This document shows positions 24,616 through 33,472 of a DNA stretch of 64,000 nucleotides, one piece after another. Location: positions 1,302,001 through 1,366,000 of the forward strand of contig NZ_CP110854.1 in NCBI RefSeq assembly GCF_027594745.1, given 5' to 3'. The translations under genes and the position numbers were made by a program. The notes under the pieces are model-generated. The model had not been told where the DNA came from and did not search any database. It worked only from the letters and a program-made list of their open reading frames with translations. Numbering within the stretch: position 1 is the first letter of the stretch; each line of letters starts with the position of its first letter. This DNA comes from Saprospira grandis. Its GTDB lineage: Bacteria > Bacteroidota > Bacteroidia > Chitinophagales > Saprospiraceae.

Positions 24616-25146
24616 ATGGCGAATTTCTCTTGGCTTCTTCTCTTGGGCTTTCTGACTTTTTCTCTATCCTATGCCAGTGCTCAAGAACTCATTAGCGACC
24701 CGGTCAGCTACGATGTTTTAGTTTTTGAACATTTTGAAAAAGGCAAAACTTACTTTATCCGAAAAGGCGGACGCATTAAGTACCGCCTCTACAACAGCCC
24801 CAAAACCACCTATAAAGGAGAGCTCCAAAAGGTCAATCGAGAAAGCATGATTATAGATGGCCGAGAAATTCCCCTTAAAGACTGTAGCCTCATTGCTGGC
24901 CGAGTACGCAGCCCCAAAGAGTTTCAGGGCGCTATTCTCCTGGGTATGGGCGCTGGTATCATCCCCCTATCCGCTGCCCTCTTGGGCGTCAACAGCATTG
25001 CTGGCCCTATTGTTATTGTGGGGGGCGTAGTGATACTTACGGTGGGAATCATCCGATCTATGTCGGCCCGAAAGTTTAAAATGACTAAGGGCTGGGCCGT
25101 CTATGGCGGGCAACTACAATTTGACAGAAGTTATCAAAAACAATAA
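24616..25146 (+). CDS. Exported membrane-associated protein, function unknown
   Basis: From the ATG at 24616 (MANFSWLLLLGFL) there is a clean signal peptide ending near YASAQ. An earlier ATG at 24577 adds 13 basic residues and is possible. The mature part contains a small beta domain with YKGELQKVNRESMIIDGREIPLKD. That is a pattern seen in proteins that set a surface or membrane property. Two hydrophobic segments follow (GMGAGIIPLSAALLG and GPIVIVGGVVILTVGII). Stop and next start are separated by one base, suggesting coupled translation with the following gene. Confidence 0.7.
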   Translation: MANFSWLLLLGFLTFSLSYASAQELISDPVSYDVLVFEHFEKGKTYFIRKGGRIKYRLYNSPKTTYKGELQKVNRESMIIDGREIPLKDCSLIAGRVRSPKEFQGAILLGMGAGIIPLSAALLGVNSIAGPIVIVGGVVILTVGIIRSMSARKFKMTKGWAVYGGQLQFDRSYQKQ

Positions 25147-25147
25147 A

Positions 25148-25963
25148 ATGCTAAAATCCTGGACCTATAAAGAGCAAGGCCTCGATGCCAAAGTAGAACT
25201 CTTTCATGATCATGTTCTCTGGACCAAAACGACCGAACAACTTTATTTTTCATTGGAAGAGGCCCTTTGTCGCCCAGTTCCCATTGGACCCAACTGGATC
25301 GATGCCGAGCTGATCGACTACCTACAGTTGCTACTAGGCGAAGTAGAACTATCCGAGGCGGGCCAACTTATTTTTGCCTTCTACAAGGGCTTGCAAAGCC
25401 ATAAACTAGTAGAACAAAGCTTCTTTTGGCCCAAACTGGAGGAAAAACAACTGCAGGCCCATTTTTCGGCCCAAGGGCTACAGCTCCTAGAAGAAAGCCC
25501 CTACCAAATTCTGCCCCTGCAAGCACAAAGACTTTGGCATTTTTATCTGCAAGGAAGCAATATCCCCGGCCTGCCCTTTAAGGAAAGAAGACTTTGGAGC
25601 GACCAAATTAAACAACATCTTCGCTGGCCCCAACTCGCCCCTCCTTTTGCCTTGCTCGACTATAGCCGCCTGCCCCAAAAACGCTATGAGGCCCAAGACG
25701 AAAATAATGAGCTGCATTTCCTTTGGCTAGAAGAGGATTTTGCCCGAATTGGACAGGGCCGAGGCAGCCAAAGCCGTAGCGAAAAACGAAGCTACGAACA
25801 GTTGCTCCGAGAAGGCGAAAAAGGCCTGCCCAACTGCCTAGCTGCCTATTGGCCCATGCTCTACAAACTCCTCCAAAGGATGTATATTCGAGGCCAAATG
25901 CCCCAGCATCAGGAAAAGCCCAGCTATGAAGGGCCCGCCCCCGGACAAGCCCCTCCTGCCTAG
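25148..25963 (+). CDS. Unrecognised cytoplasmic protein, coupled to the gene before it
   Basis: A 271-residue protein, no signal peptide, rich in Leu, Gln, Trp and Pro. The start is the ATG at 25148, one base after the preceding stop; the longer frame to 25103 overlaps that gene. No motif is recognised. Repeated short words such as LLEESPYQILPLQAQRLWHF suggest a helical protein. The end is basic then proline-rich (GPAPGQAPPA), as if a disordered tail. Pairing with the membrane protein upstream suggests a shared job. Confidence 0.68.
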   Translation: MLKSWTYKEQGLDAKVELFHDHVLWTKTTEQLYFSLEEALCRPVPIGPNWIDAELIDYLQLLLGEVELSEAGQLIFAFYKGLQSHKLVEQSFFWPKLEEKQLQAHFSAQGLQLLEESPYQILPLQAQRLWHFYLQGSNIPGLPFKERRLWSDQIKQHLRWPQLAPPFALLDYSRLPQKRYEAQDENNELHFLWLEEDFARIGQGRGSQSRSEKRSYEQLLREGEKGLPNCLAAYWPMLYKLLQRMYIRGQMPQHQEKPSYEGPAPGQAPPA

Positions 25964-25991
25964 TTATTGATCTTTTCTATTTCTTTTTTTT

Positions 25992-26170
25992 GGGGCTGCC
26001 CCTGCGGCCTGCGGCCTTGGGTCGGGCCATTGCGCAGCTCGCAGGTCTGCTCGGCCCTGCACAGGCTGCGCCTGTTTGGTCTGCCGCCTGCGGCGGCCCT
26101 GCTACAGCCCCTCAGCCGATAGGCTGGGGCTGCGCCCCAGCCCCATAAGGTATATGGCTGCGCCATATAT
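25992..26170 (-). repeat. R1 repeat, copy 8 (type A variant)
   Basis: Minus orientation. Outer words are type A but the right half carries TGGCC in place of CAGCC. Hairpins ACAGGC-TGC-GCCTGT and CCGCC-TGC-GGCGG. Two extra hairpins follow at the far end: GGCTGGGG-CTG-CGCCCCAGCC-like and ATATGG-CTG-CGCCATAT. Confidence 0.85.
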
Positions 26171-26226
26171 TTAGTAAAAAAATTGTCCGCCCCAAGATAA
26201 GCCCCCAATCAAATTTATTTGCCAAC

Positions 26227-27294
26227 ATGAAATGGTTCCAACGTATCCGAAAAGCCTTTGAGGCCCTTCTAGAAGAAGATATCGAAAACGATTATGTAGA
26301 TGATGGCCGCCCTTTCCGAATCTTGAGCCAAGAACGCTCCTTTCTGCCCAATTCGGCCAAAGGAGACTTTAGACTCTACCGCCTCCACCAAAGCTTTTGC
26401 GCCTGCTGGTACGAACTACTGGTCGTCCGCTCCGATGATGGCAACCTCCGCTATGAATTGCCCGGCTGGGGCCGTGCCGTAGCTATTAGCCCCGATAAAA
26501 GCAAACTCCTAGCTGCCCGAAATAAACAGCTGGCCATATTTAATGCCGCTACGGGCCAAATGATTGGCCAAGAAAAAACCCTAGACGCTTTTATCGATTT
26601 CCTGCTCTGGCTCCCCAATGAACAAATTGCCGCCACCGATGGAGAAAAAATCTATCTGCTCGACCAAGAGCTAGAACTTAAGGCCATTATTCATGACCCC
26701 ATAGATAAAGGAGGCTTTATTGCAGGGATGCAGCTGGGCCAACAGCCCCATGAAGTCATTATCCTTGATTTTAATCATCAACAACTGCGAAAAATAGACC
26801 TGCGATCGGGGGCCATCCTCAAAGAATCAACGGCCCAATATGCCGAACAACTGTTTCGACAAGATGACCGCCTCTGGACCGCCCTGGTCAATGGGACCCA
26901 ACTCCAAGAAATTCGCTTCTATAGCCTAGAAAAATTAGAAGAAAAGTATGCCCTGCCCTTTAGAGGCAAAAAGGGCATCCGCTTCGCCAACCAGCCCCCT
27001 TCCGATATTAGTTATCATCATTGGACCTCTTTGCCAGTTCTTTCTCCAGAAGAACAATTCTTGCTGGTGAATGATAATGCCGGCCTGCTCTGGCTGCTCG
27101 ATGCCCATACCGGCGACCACCGCCGAACCTTCTCGCCAAAATTGTTGCCCTATGTCTATGCCTGCCTCTGGCTCAATGAAGAAGAATTTGTGGCCCTTTT
27201 AGAAGACGGATTTGTGGCCAAGATGAATATCCGATCTAAATCCCTTATGTTTAAACAACAAGATTTTGACCCTCAGCAAAATCGCTTCTTTTAG
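26227..27294 (+). CDS. WD40-like beta-propeller protein, cytoplasmic
   Basis: A 355-residue protein with no signal peptide. Repeating blade-like units are seen: RAVAISPDKSKLLAARNKQLAIFNAATGQ, LLWLPNEQIAATDGEKIYLLDQ, VIILDFNHQQLRKIDLRSGA, PVLSPEEQFLLVNDNAGLLWLLDAHTG. Together they suggest a six- or seven-bladed propeller, probably a protein-interaction scaffold. It stands between two R1 copies with no operon partner. The N-terminal 25 residues are charged (FEALLEEDIENDY). Function unknown. Confidence 0.72.
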   Translation: MKWFQRIRKAFEALLEEDIENDYVDDGRPFRILSQERSFLPNSAKGDFRLYRLHQSFCACWYELLVVRSDDGNLRYELPGWGRAVAISPDKSKLLAARNKQLAIFNAATGQMIGQEKTLDAFIDFLLWLPNEQIAATDGEKIYLLDQELELKAIIHDPIDKGGFIAGMQLGQQPHEVIILDFNHQQLRKIDLRSGAILKESTAQYAEQLFRQDDRLWTALVNGTQLQEIRFYSLEKLEEKYALPFRGKKGIRFANQPPSDISYHHWTSLPVLSPEEQFLLVNDNAGLLWLLDAHTGDHRRTFSPKLLPYVYACLWLNEEEFVALLEDGFVAKMNIRSKSLMFKQQDFDPQQNRFF

Positions 27295-27506
27295 AGGCGC
27301 AAAGCGCCTGGCCACAACAAGCCCTTTAGGGCGTAGTTCGACGACCAAAGGGAGTAACCGATGCGCAGCAGAGGCGCGAAGCGCCTGGCCTAGCGATGCG
27401 GCGGGGTGGCCGAAGGCCAGACCAAGCAGGCTTTGCCTGCGAAGGGCCGAGCAGACCTGCGAGCCCCAAAGTGTAGCGCCGACGAGCGAAGCGAGGCGGA
27501 GGCCCC
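27294..27506 (+). repeat. R1 repeat, copy 9 (type B with M2 module)
   Basis: The left 75 bp are an M2 module (hairpin CCC-TTTA-GGG, with GTAGTTCGACGACC) between two GGCGC-AAA-GCGCC hairpins. The R1 part follows, with GGCCTAGCGATG and TGTAGCGCC. The inner helix is GGGGT with GCCCC. It starts right at the preceding stop codon. Confidence 0.88.
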
Positions 27507-27549
27507 AAAACAGACAGACAAAAAAACCTAACCCAACAATTATATTTTT

Positions 27550-30500
27550 ATGCAAAAAAAAGCAACAGAAGCGCAGTTCTTCTTTTCTCAACTGCTCAAG
27601 CTACAGCAAGTAGAGCAACCTTTGGGGGCCAAATATCAGGCATTAGATGCCCTTTTGGTCCAGCTATTTTTACAATTGACCGAAAAAGAGCGCCTACATT
27701 TTAGTGATCGCTCGGCACGGATTGCCTTTTTATCTCATAAGGAGGACCTCAGTCGCTCGGTTCAATGGCGCATTTACCAAATTATTAAGCGGGCCAAATG
27801 GATCCGCAGAAAAGAGCTGGAGCCTACGGCTGGCCAATACGCCTCGGCCCTAAAGACCGTGGCCTTTGCCATTGCAGCCCTTTGTCATGTTCCTTTGCCC
27901 GAAGAATTGCGGGCCTATTTGCCCAGCGATGAGGAAGAAGAGCAGGAAGACCGCAACCCCTTCCCTATTAAAGAAGGCATTATTGAGGAGCTCAAAGTGG
28001 TGGTTTTGCAAATAGATGCCGAGCAAGAGCTCATCATCTGCCAACCTTATGGAGAGGACTATACCGACCAGCTCAGGCTGCGTTATAATGTGCCCGAAAT
28101 CAATGCGCAGTTTAACTCGACCATTGAGCTGATGCAAGATCATTTTCCCGCTGGGGCCATTTTGCAATTGCTGCAAGTCTTGGTAGAAGAATCGGGAATT
28201 TTGCTGCCCAAGCGCATCATCTTAGAGCCCGACTACCTGGTTGATGTGACCAGCATTGCCGAATGTTTTCAGCCACAGGGCGCTTCGCCCTACCTCTTTT
28301 TGCTCAAAAAGTTTTCGGCCTATGAAAATAGCCTACCTTTGATGCTGGGAAATATTGCCAACCGCTTTTTGGACCTCTTGAGCAAGAACCCCAAGCTGAG
28401 CTTTCAGGAAGAATTTAAGAAGCTCTTTAGCCTTAATCCCTTGGGCTTTGCCGACTTTAAGGATACCGATATTCGCAAGACCTATCATGAGGCCAAAAAC
28501 CACTTTATCAACCTTCAGCATATTATCCTCAATGAGTTTCCCAAGCAGGGCATCGAGCGAGAGCGCATTTTGTTAGAGCCCTCTTTTTACTCTGCCCTTT
28601 ATGGGATTCAGGGACGTTTGGACCTTTGGCAGCCGCCAGCAGAAGGCGATGATAAGGCATTGATTGTGGAATTGAAGAGTGGCAAAACCTTTATGCCCAA
28701 TAAGTACAACCTCAATCATAATCACTATGTACAGACCTTGCTCTATGGATTGCTGACCAAATCGGTTTATCCTAGCTATAAGAGTTTGGCCCACATTCTT
28801 TACTCCAAATTGCAAGAAAAACCGCTGCGTCTAGCCCCTAGCACGCAGTTTAAGGAGGATGAAGCCTTGGCCCTTCGCAACCAGATGGTGATGATGGAGC
28901 GACAGCTGGCCCAATTGGACCAAAAATCACTGGAAGAATATGGCCTTTTGCATCAGTTAGGGCCTGCCATTATGCCCAAAGCTAGCGGCTATACCGCCAG
29001 AGGATTGGAAGAATTTGAGGCCTGCTTTTCTAAGCTAAGCGAGCTAGAACGCCGCTACTTTATTGCCTTTTGTAGCTTTATTGCCAAAGAACAAATTTTG
29101 GCCAAAACAGGAGTAGAAGGAAATGAACGCGCCAATGGACAAGCGGGGCTATGGCTAAGCGAAAGAGCCGATAAAGACGAACATTTTGAGCTTTTGGCGG
29201 GACTAGAACTACTAGAAAACAATAGCGAGCAAGAACCCCCTATTCTCCGCTTTAAGCGAACGGAAAATACCAACCCCTTGGCCAATTTCAGACAGGGCGA
29301 TATTGCTATTTTGTATCCCGAAATGGGCCAGGATGACAATGTCTTGAAGCATCAGATTTTTAAGGGCTCTATTTCTCAAATCAATGCCGAAGAGCTTTGT
29401 TTCAAGCTTTACTCTCCCCAATGTAGCGGCAGCGTTTTTGAGGCGGCCAAAAGCTGGAGCTTAGAACACGATATGCTCGATAAGGGCTTTACGGTTCAGT
29501 ATCAATCGCTCTTCAAATTCATGAATTTCCATCCGGCCAAGCGACAGCTTTTATTGGGCCAAAGGGCCCCGCAAAAAAGCAGCGCTCCCCAAAATCGGAG
29601 CTTTATGCAGCCCTATTTGGGCGAAGACCAAAAGAGGATCCTCAACAAGGCCTTGGATGCCCAAGACTACTTTTTGTTGGTAGGCCCTCCGGGCACGGGC
29701 AAAACCAAGTTCATGCTGGCCCAAATGGTCGAATATCTCCACCGAAACAGCCAAGAAAACATCTTGCTTTTGGCCTATACCAACCGAGCTGTAGATGAAA
29801 TTTGCGAAGCCATTGAGGAAGTGGGTATTGATGATTATCTGCGGATGGGCAGCCGCTATTCTTGCGATCCTCGCTTTGAACATCGGATGTTTTCGGTGCA
29901 AACAGAAGCCCTAGCTAGCCGCAAAGATCTGCGAGCGACCATCGACAAGCATCGGGTATTTGTCTCTACGGTTTCTAGCATGCTCAACCGTCCGCTTTTG
30001 CTCAAGCTCAAGCAATTTAATACCGTCATTATTGATGAGGCATCACAGATTTTGGAGCCCATGTTGCTCGGTTTGCTTCCGCATTTTCAGCGCTTTGTGC
30101 TTATTGGCGACCATAAGCAGTTGCCGGCGGTAGTTTTGCAGGACAAAGAGCAGTCGGCGGTTAAAGATGAGTTGCTCCAAAGCATTGGCTTGCGCAATCG
30201 CCGCAACTCCCTCTTTGAGCGCTTGTTTGAGCAGGCCCAAAAAGAAGGCTGGACCCATTGCTACGATCAATTGCAGCATCAGGGGCGGATGCATGCCGAA
30301 ATTGCCCGCTTTCCCAGCCAATTTTTCTATGATAATAAGTTGTTGGAACTACCAGAAGACAATCCGATTGGCGACTGGCAGCAGCAGCCCCTACCCTTCC
30401 GTCCGATGCCCCAGGCCTCTGCTTTGGAGCAGCTTTTGGCCCAACATCGTCTGCTCTTTATTCCTAGTCAATCGGATTATCAGGGCAACAGCAAAACCAA

Positions 30501-30933
30501 TGAGGAAGAAGCCATTCGGGTGGGCGAATTGGTCCATGCTTTTCGGAATTTATACGAGCAGCAGGGCGGCGGTTTTGCCCCAGAGGACCTTGGCATCATC
30601 ACGCCTTTTCGGGCGCAGATTGCCCAGATTCGCCATGTTTTGGCCCAATATAATATGGGTTATGAGCAGTGTACCATTGATACGGTGGAGCGGTATCAGG
30701 GCGGGGCGCGCAAAATCATTCTCTTGTCTTTGGCCATCAATATGAGTTATCAATTGCCGGCCATTGTTTCTCTTTCCGATGATGAGCAGGTAGACCGCAA
30801 GCTCAATGTGGCCCTTACTCGAGCTCGGCAGCAGCTGGTGGTTTTGGGCAATCCCAAGCTATTGGCCAATGATCCTCGTTATGCGGCCCTAATGGCCTGG
30901 ATTAAGGAGCGGGGCGGCTATTTTACGCCTTAG
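27550..30933 (+). CDS. Dna2-like nuclease-helicase
   Basis: A 1127-residue fusion of a PD-(D/E)XK nuclease and an SF1B helicase. Nuclease motifs lie near residues 353-381 (GIQGRLDLW then LIVELKSGK). The helicase core follows: Walker A VGPPGTGKTKF near 711, VFVSTVSSM, the DEAS box in VIIDEASQILEP, GDHKQLPAVV, HQGRMHAEI, and the late motifs TVERYQGGARKIILLS and NVALTRARQQLVV. Together they suggest processing of DNA flaps or ends with 5'-3' unwinding. No four-cysteine iron-sulphur cluster is obvious around the nuclease. A defence role cannot be excluded, but there are no neighbouring defence genes. Confidence 0.85.
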   Translation: MQKKATEAQFFFSQLLKLQQVEQPLGAKYQALDALLVQLFLQLTEKERLHFSDRSARIAFLSHKEDLSRSVQWRIYQIIKRAKWIRRKELEPTAGQYASALKTVAFAIAALCHVPLPEELRAYLPSDEEEEQEDRNPFPIKEGIIEELKVVVLQIDAEQELIICQPYGEDYTDQLRLRYNVPEINAQFNSTIELMQDHFPAGAILQLLQVLVEESGILLPKRIILEPDYLVDVTSIAECFQPQGASPYLFLLKKFSAYENSLPLMLGNIANRFLDLLSKNPKLSFQEEFKKLFSLNPLGFADFKDTDIRKTYHEAKNHFINLQHIILNEFPKQGIERERILLEPSFYSALYGIQGRLDLWQPPAEGDDKALIVELKSGKTFMPNKYNLNHNHYVQTLLYGLLTKSVYPSYKSLAHILYSKLQEKPLRLAPSTQFKEDEALALRNQMVMMERQLAQLDQKSLEEYGLLHQLGPAIMPKASGYTARGLEEFEACFSKLSELERRYFIAFCSFIAKEQILAKTGVEGNERANGQAGLWLSERADKDEHFELLAGLELLENNSEQEPPILRFKRTENTNPLANFRQGDIAILYPEMGQDDNVLKHQIFKGSISQINAEELCFKLYSPQCSGSVFEAAKSWSLEHDMLDKGFTVQYQSLFKFMNFHPAKRQLLLGQRAPQKSSAPQNRSFMQPYLGEDQKRILNKALDAQDYFLLVGPPGTGKTKFMLAQMVEYLHRNSQENILLLAYTNRAVDEICEAIEEVGIDDYLRMGSRYSCDPRFEHRMFSVQTEALASRKDLRATIDKHRVFVSTVSSMLNRPLLLKLKQFNTVIIDEASQILEPMLLGLLPHFQRFVLIGDHKQLPAVVLQDKEQSAVKDELLQSIGLRNRRNSLFERLFEQAQKEGWTHCYDQLQHQGRMHAEIARFPSQFFYDNKLLELPEDNPIGDWQQQPLPFRPMPQASALEQLLAQHRLLFIPSQSDYQGNSKTNEEEAIRVGELVHAFRNLYEQQGGGFAPEDLGIITPFRAQIAQIRHVLAQYNMGYEQCTIDTVERYQGGARKIILLSLAINMSYQLPAIVSLSDDEQVDRKLNVALTRARQQLVVLGNPKLLANDPRYAALMAWIKERGGYFTP

Positions 30934-30962
30934 TTTTCTCCTTTTTGATCTTAATTTATCCC

Positions 30963-30980
30963 GCTAGTCATCATGACTAG
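30963..30980 (+). terminator. Possible terminator of the helicase gene
   Basis: The short stem CTAGTCAT/ATGACTAG is followed, after GGGGATA, by eight T residues. It is weak because the T run is offset. Confidence 0.45.
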
Positions 30981-30994
30981 GGGGATATTTTTTT

Positions 30995-31125
30995 GGGGCC
31001 TGCCGCCTTTGGCGGCCGGGCCCTTGCAGGGCTCGCAGGTCTGCTCGGCCCTGCGTCGCCTTCGGCTCCTTGGTCTGGCCTGCGGCCACCCTTTCAGGCC
31101 CCTAGGCCTGCGGCCCTTCGGGCCT
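30995..31125 (-). repeat. R1 repeat, copy 10 (type C)
   Basis: Minus orientation. The outer helix is a third version (AGGGGCC with AGGGCCC in element sense). The inner helix is AGGGT with GCCCT. Hairpin GTCGCC-TTC-GGCTCC-like. Copy 18 is the closest relative. An R2 hairpin set begins where it ends. Confidence 0.85.
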
Positions 31126-31206
31126 GTTTACTGTAGGTTGAAACCTACAGCAACAACGGTATTGCTTCGCAATGAAGCATAAATGAGGGTTAAAACCCTC
31201 ATGAAG
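31126..31206 (-). repeat. R2 hairpin set, single unit
   Basis: Three hairpins in a row: CTGTAGGTT-GA-AACCTACAG, ATTGC-TTC-GCAAT and ATGAGGGTT-AA-AACCCTCAT. These are the same three modules that form the tandem array at 49.6 kb, here on the opposite strand. It abuts an R1 copy, as the array does. The whole gene-free stretch 30934-31281 is repeat. Confidence 0.85.
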
Positions 31207-31281
31207 TTAACTTCTCGGCCATCTTTTGATAAAAATTTCAGGCTAGTCAAGGCATATCCCCAAAGCGGCTTCTTTTGGTCC

Positions 31282-33222
31282 CTAACGGTTGAGGATGATG
31301 ATCTCTACCTTTCGTTTTTGATGCTTGGCCATATTACTTTCTATTACGCCTCGGCCATCAGTTGTAATTTGGGCGCTTGTGATGCCCAGCTCCTTCATAA
31401 ACTTGGTGACATAACCCGCCCGCTTCTGCGAAAGGGGTAGATTGAACTCCTTATCCCCCACATCATCGGCAAAGCCTGTTACCTGAATTTTTAGACTTTC
31501 TGGATCTTCAAATTGCTCTAGTAGTTTTTGTATTTGCTCTTTTTGCAACTCGCTCAAATCATATTTTCCGGTCTCAAAGTAGACCGATAAGTTTTTGCGC
31601 AAACGAGGCTTGGGCGGCTCGGCCATTACGGGCTCTTCTTCAGGGATTTTTCCGTTGGGAGTCAGTTGCACATCTATTCGCTTGATGGCCTCCCCTGCCG
31701 CTCGCTCAAAGTAATCGGCCCCAATAAAGTTATCATAGCCCTCTTTAGAAATAATATAGGAGTAAGAAGCTCCACTAGGCAAACAAAGGAAAAATCGGCC
31801 CGCCTTATCCGTTTCAAAAACCCCAATGTTTTCGCCTTCATTTCTCAGGCGAACTCTAGCCCCAGCCAAAGGTTCGGCGGTGGCCTCATCATAGAGGTAG
31901 CCATCCAAAAATACATGCTCTACAGCAGGAGCCATAGCAGCGGGAATATGGCAGCTATAAAGGTCCAAGCCCCCTTTTCCTTCTGGTCGGTCAGAAGAAA
32001 AGTAGGCATACTCGCCATCAGGAGAGACCACAATGCCGGCCTCACGGAAAGGAGAATTGACGCCCTCGCCCATATTTACTGGTCTAGACCACTCACCATT
32101 TTCTAATAATAAGGTCCGAAAAGCATCGGCTTCGCCCAATCCCGGATGTCCATCAGACACAAAGTAGAGGGTTTGGCCATCTGGAGCAATAAAAGGGGCT
32201 TCTTCATCTCCTTCGGTATTGATTTTTGGTCCAAGGTTTTCGGGAACGCCCCAGCGGCCATCGGCCATTAGCTCGGCCATCCAGATATCGCTACCGCCAA
32301 AGCCCCCCTCTCGAGTAGAGACAAAGTACATTTTATAGCCATCGCAACTAATAGAGGGCTGAGAGTCCCAGGCTTCGCTATTTAGGCCTACTGCTGGCCC
32401 CACGCTATCTACAATTTCATTTTCGCTATCATATTCGGCCACATAAATATCGCAGCCGCCCTGCACATTTTCCCAGGCACAGGCGGCAAAGAAAATCCGT
32501 CGACCACAAACTGTAAACTTGGCCATGCCTTCATTATAAGGTGTATTGATGGCTGGCCCAATAGATTTTGGCGATTTCCATTCGCCCTTCTCGTTTTTGC
32601 GCAGCATCAAAATATCTTCATCTCCCGAGCGGTTGGAGGTATAAAGGAGCATATCGCCATTGGCCCGCAAGGTGGGTAAAAACTCATCAAATTTGGAGTT
32701 GGCCATGCCGGGCAAAAGCTCGGCCTTGCCCGTAGAGCCCGTATATTCCATTTCTATAGCATATTCGCAGCTCTTAATGTTTCGGTCCAAATACGCATCA
32801 TAGTTGCGGGCAGCCCCCTCTTCTTTGATGCTATAGTTTTTGGGGTCTGCATATTTGTAGAGCTCAAAGTACTCTAAGGCTTTACTATAATTATAGGCCT
32901 TCATCTGTAGTTCGGCGGCCTCAAAATAGGCAGATCTAGACAAAAGCGGATTTTGCTTAAAGAGCCGCTCATAGGCCATTCTTGCCGTTTCATAATCGCC
33001 TGTTTCTTTGGCCACCACCCCCAACAAGCGCTGAGCCGCAGCAAAGTTGGGCTTTTGCTTAATCGCTTGCTTTAGACTAGCTGCAGCCGCCTCATATTTG
33101 GCATTATTAAAATAGTATTCGGCATCTTCCATATGTTCTTTGGCCGATTTGCTCAGGGGCTGGGCCCTAAGACTGAGGCTACAGAAGAGCAGCAAAAAAA
33201 AGAAGTATGTAGCTTTCATCAT
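31282..33222 (-). CDS. OmpA-family protein with TPR, PD40 propeller and CarboxypepD-like domain (PorE-like)
   Basis: A 646-residue outer-membrane-associated protein. The order is: signal peptide ending LSLRAQ; TPR repeats (residues 25-150, YYFNNAKYEAAAASLKQAI); a WD40-like PD40 propeller (about 165-440, with blocks such as SPDGEYAYFSSDRPEG and APDGQTLYFVSDGHPG); a carboxypeptidase regulatory-like beta domain (about 445-520, GYLYDEATAEPLAGARVRL); and a C-terminal OmpA peptidoglycan-binding domain (VTGFADDVGDKEFNLPLSQKRA). This exact order is that of PorE of the type IX secretion system. Many paralogues share it, so PorE identity is likely, not certain. Confidence 0.85.
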   Translation of the reverse strand: MMKATYFFFLLLFCSLSLRAQPLSKSAKEHMEDAEYYFNNAKYEAAAASLKQAIKQKPNFAAAQRLLGVVAKETGDYETARMAYERLFKQNPLLSRSAYFEAAELQMKAYNYSKALEYFELYKYADPKNYSIKEEGAARNYDAYLDRNIKSCEYAIEMEYTGSTGKAELLPGMANSKFDEFLPTLRANGDMLLYTSNRSGDEDILMLRKNEKGEWKSPKSIGPAINTPYNEGMAKFTVCGRRIFFAACAWENVQGGCDIYVAEYDSENEIVDSVGPAVGLNSEAWDSQPSISCDGYKMYFVSTREGGFGGSDIWMAELMADGRWGVPENLGPKINTEGDEEAPFIAPDGQTLYFVSDGHPGLGEADAFRTLLLENGEWSRPVNMGEGVNSPFREAGIVVSPDGEYAYFSSDRPEGKGGLDLYSCHIPAAMAPAVEHVFLDGYLYDEATAEPLAGARVRLRNEGENIGVFETDKAGRFFLCLPSGASYSYIISKEGYDNFIGADYFERAAGEAIKRIDVQLTPNGKIPEEEPVMAEPPKPRLRKNLSVYFETGKYDLSELQKEQIQKLLEQFEDPESLKIQVTGFADDVGDKEFNLPLSQKRAGYVTKFMKELGITSAQITTDGRGVIESNMAKHQKRKVEIIILNR

Positions 33223-33257
33223 GATTATTGTTTGCCTTAGTTTGTTTGGCTGTCAGA

Positions 33258-33396
33258 GCGGGCCGAAGGCCCGCCGGCCTAGCGATGTGCAGCAGTGCGG
33301 CGCAGCCGCAGACCCAGGCCGTCAGGCCGCAGGGCCGAGCAGACCTGCGAGCTGCGAAACGTAGCGCCGCAAGGCAAAGCCGCAGCGGAGGCCCCA
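33258..33396 (+). repeat. R1 repeat, copy 11 (type B)
   Basis: Leading hairpin CGGGCC-GAA-GGCCCG. The core hairpin here is GCGGC-GCA-GCCGC in place of the usual GGCC one, with GGCC-GTCA-GGCC as the second. Right end AACGTAGCGCC with hairpin GCGGC/GCCGC and GGAGGCCCC. Confidence 0.9.
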
Positions 33397-33435
33397 AAAC
33401 TCCTTAGACTTTCCTATATAAACGCTTCTGCCATA

Positions 33436-33457
33436 AAAAAAAGGGCCAAAAGGCCCT
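33436..33457 (-). terminator. Terminator of the adenosyltransferase gene
   Basis: Stem AGGGCC-TTTT-GGCCCT with eight T residues on the minus strand, 16 bp past the stop. Confidence 0.85.
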
Positions 33458-33472
33458 AAAGTTCTCTTAAAA

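Noticed and set aside
27550..30933. A defence island around the Dna2-like gene
   Set aside because: Flanking genes are a propeller protein and an OmpA protein; no restriction, toxin or phage genes are near.
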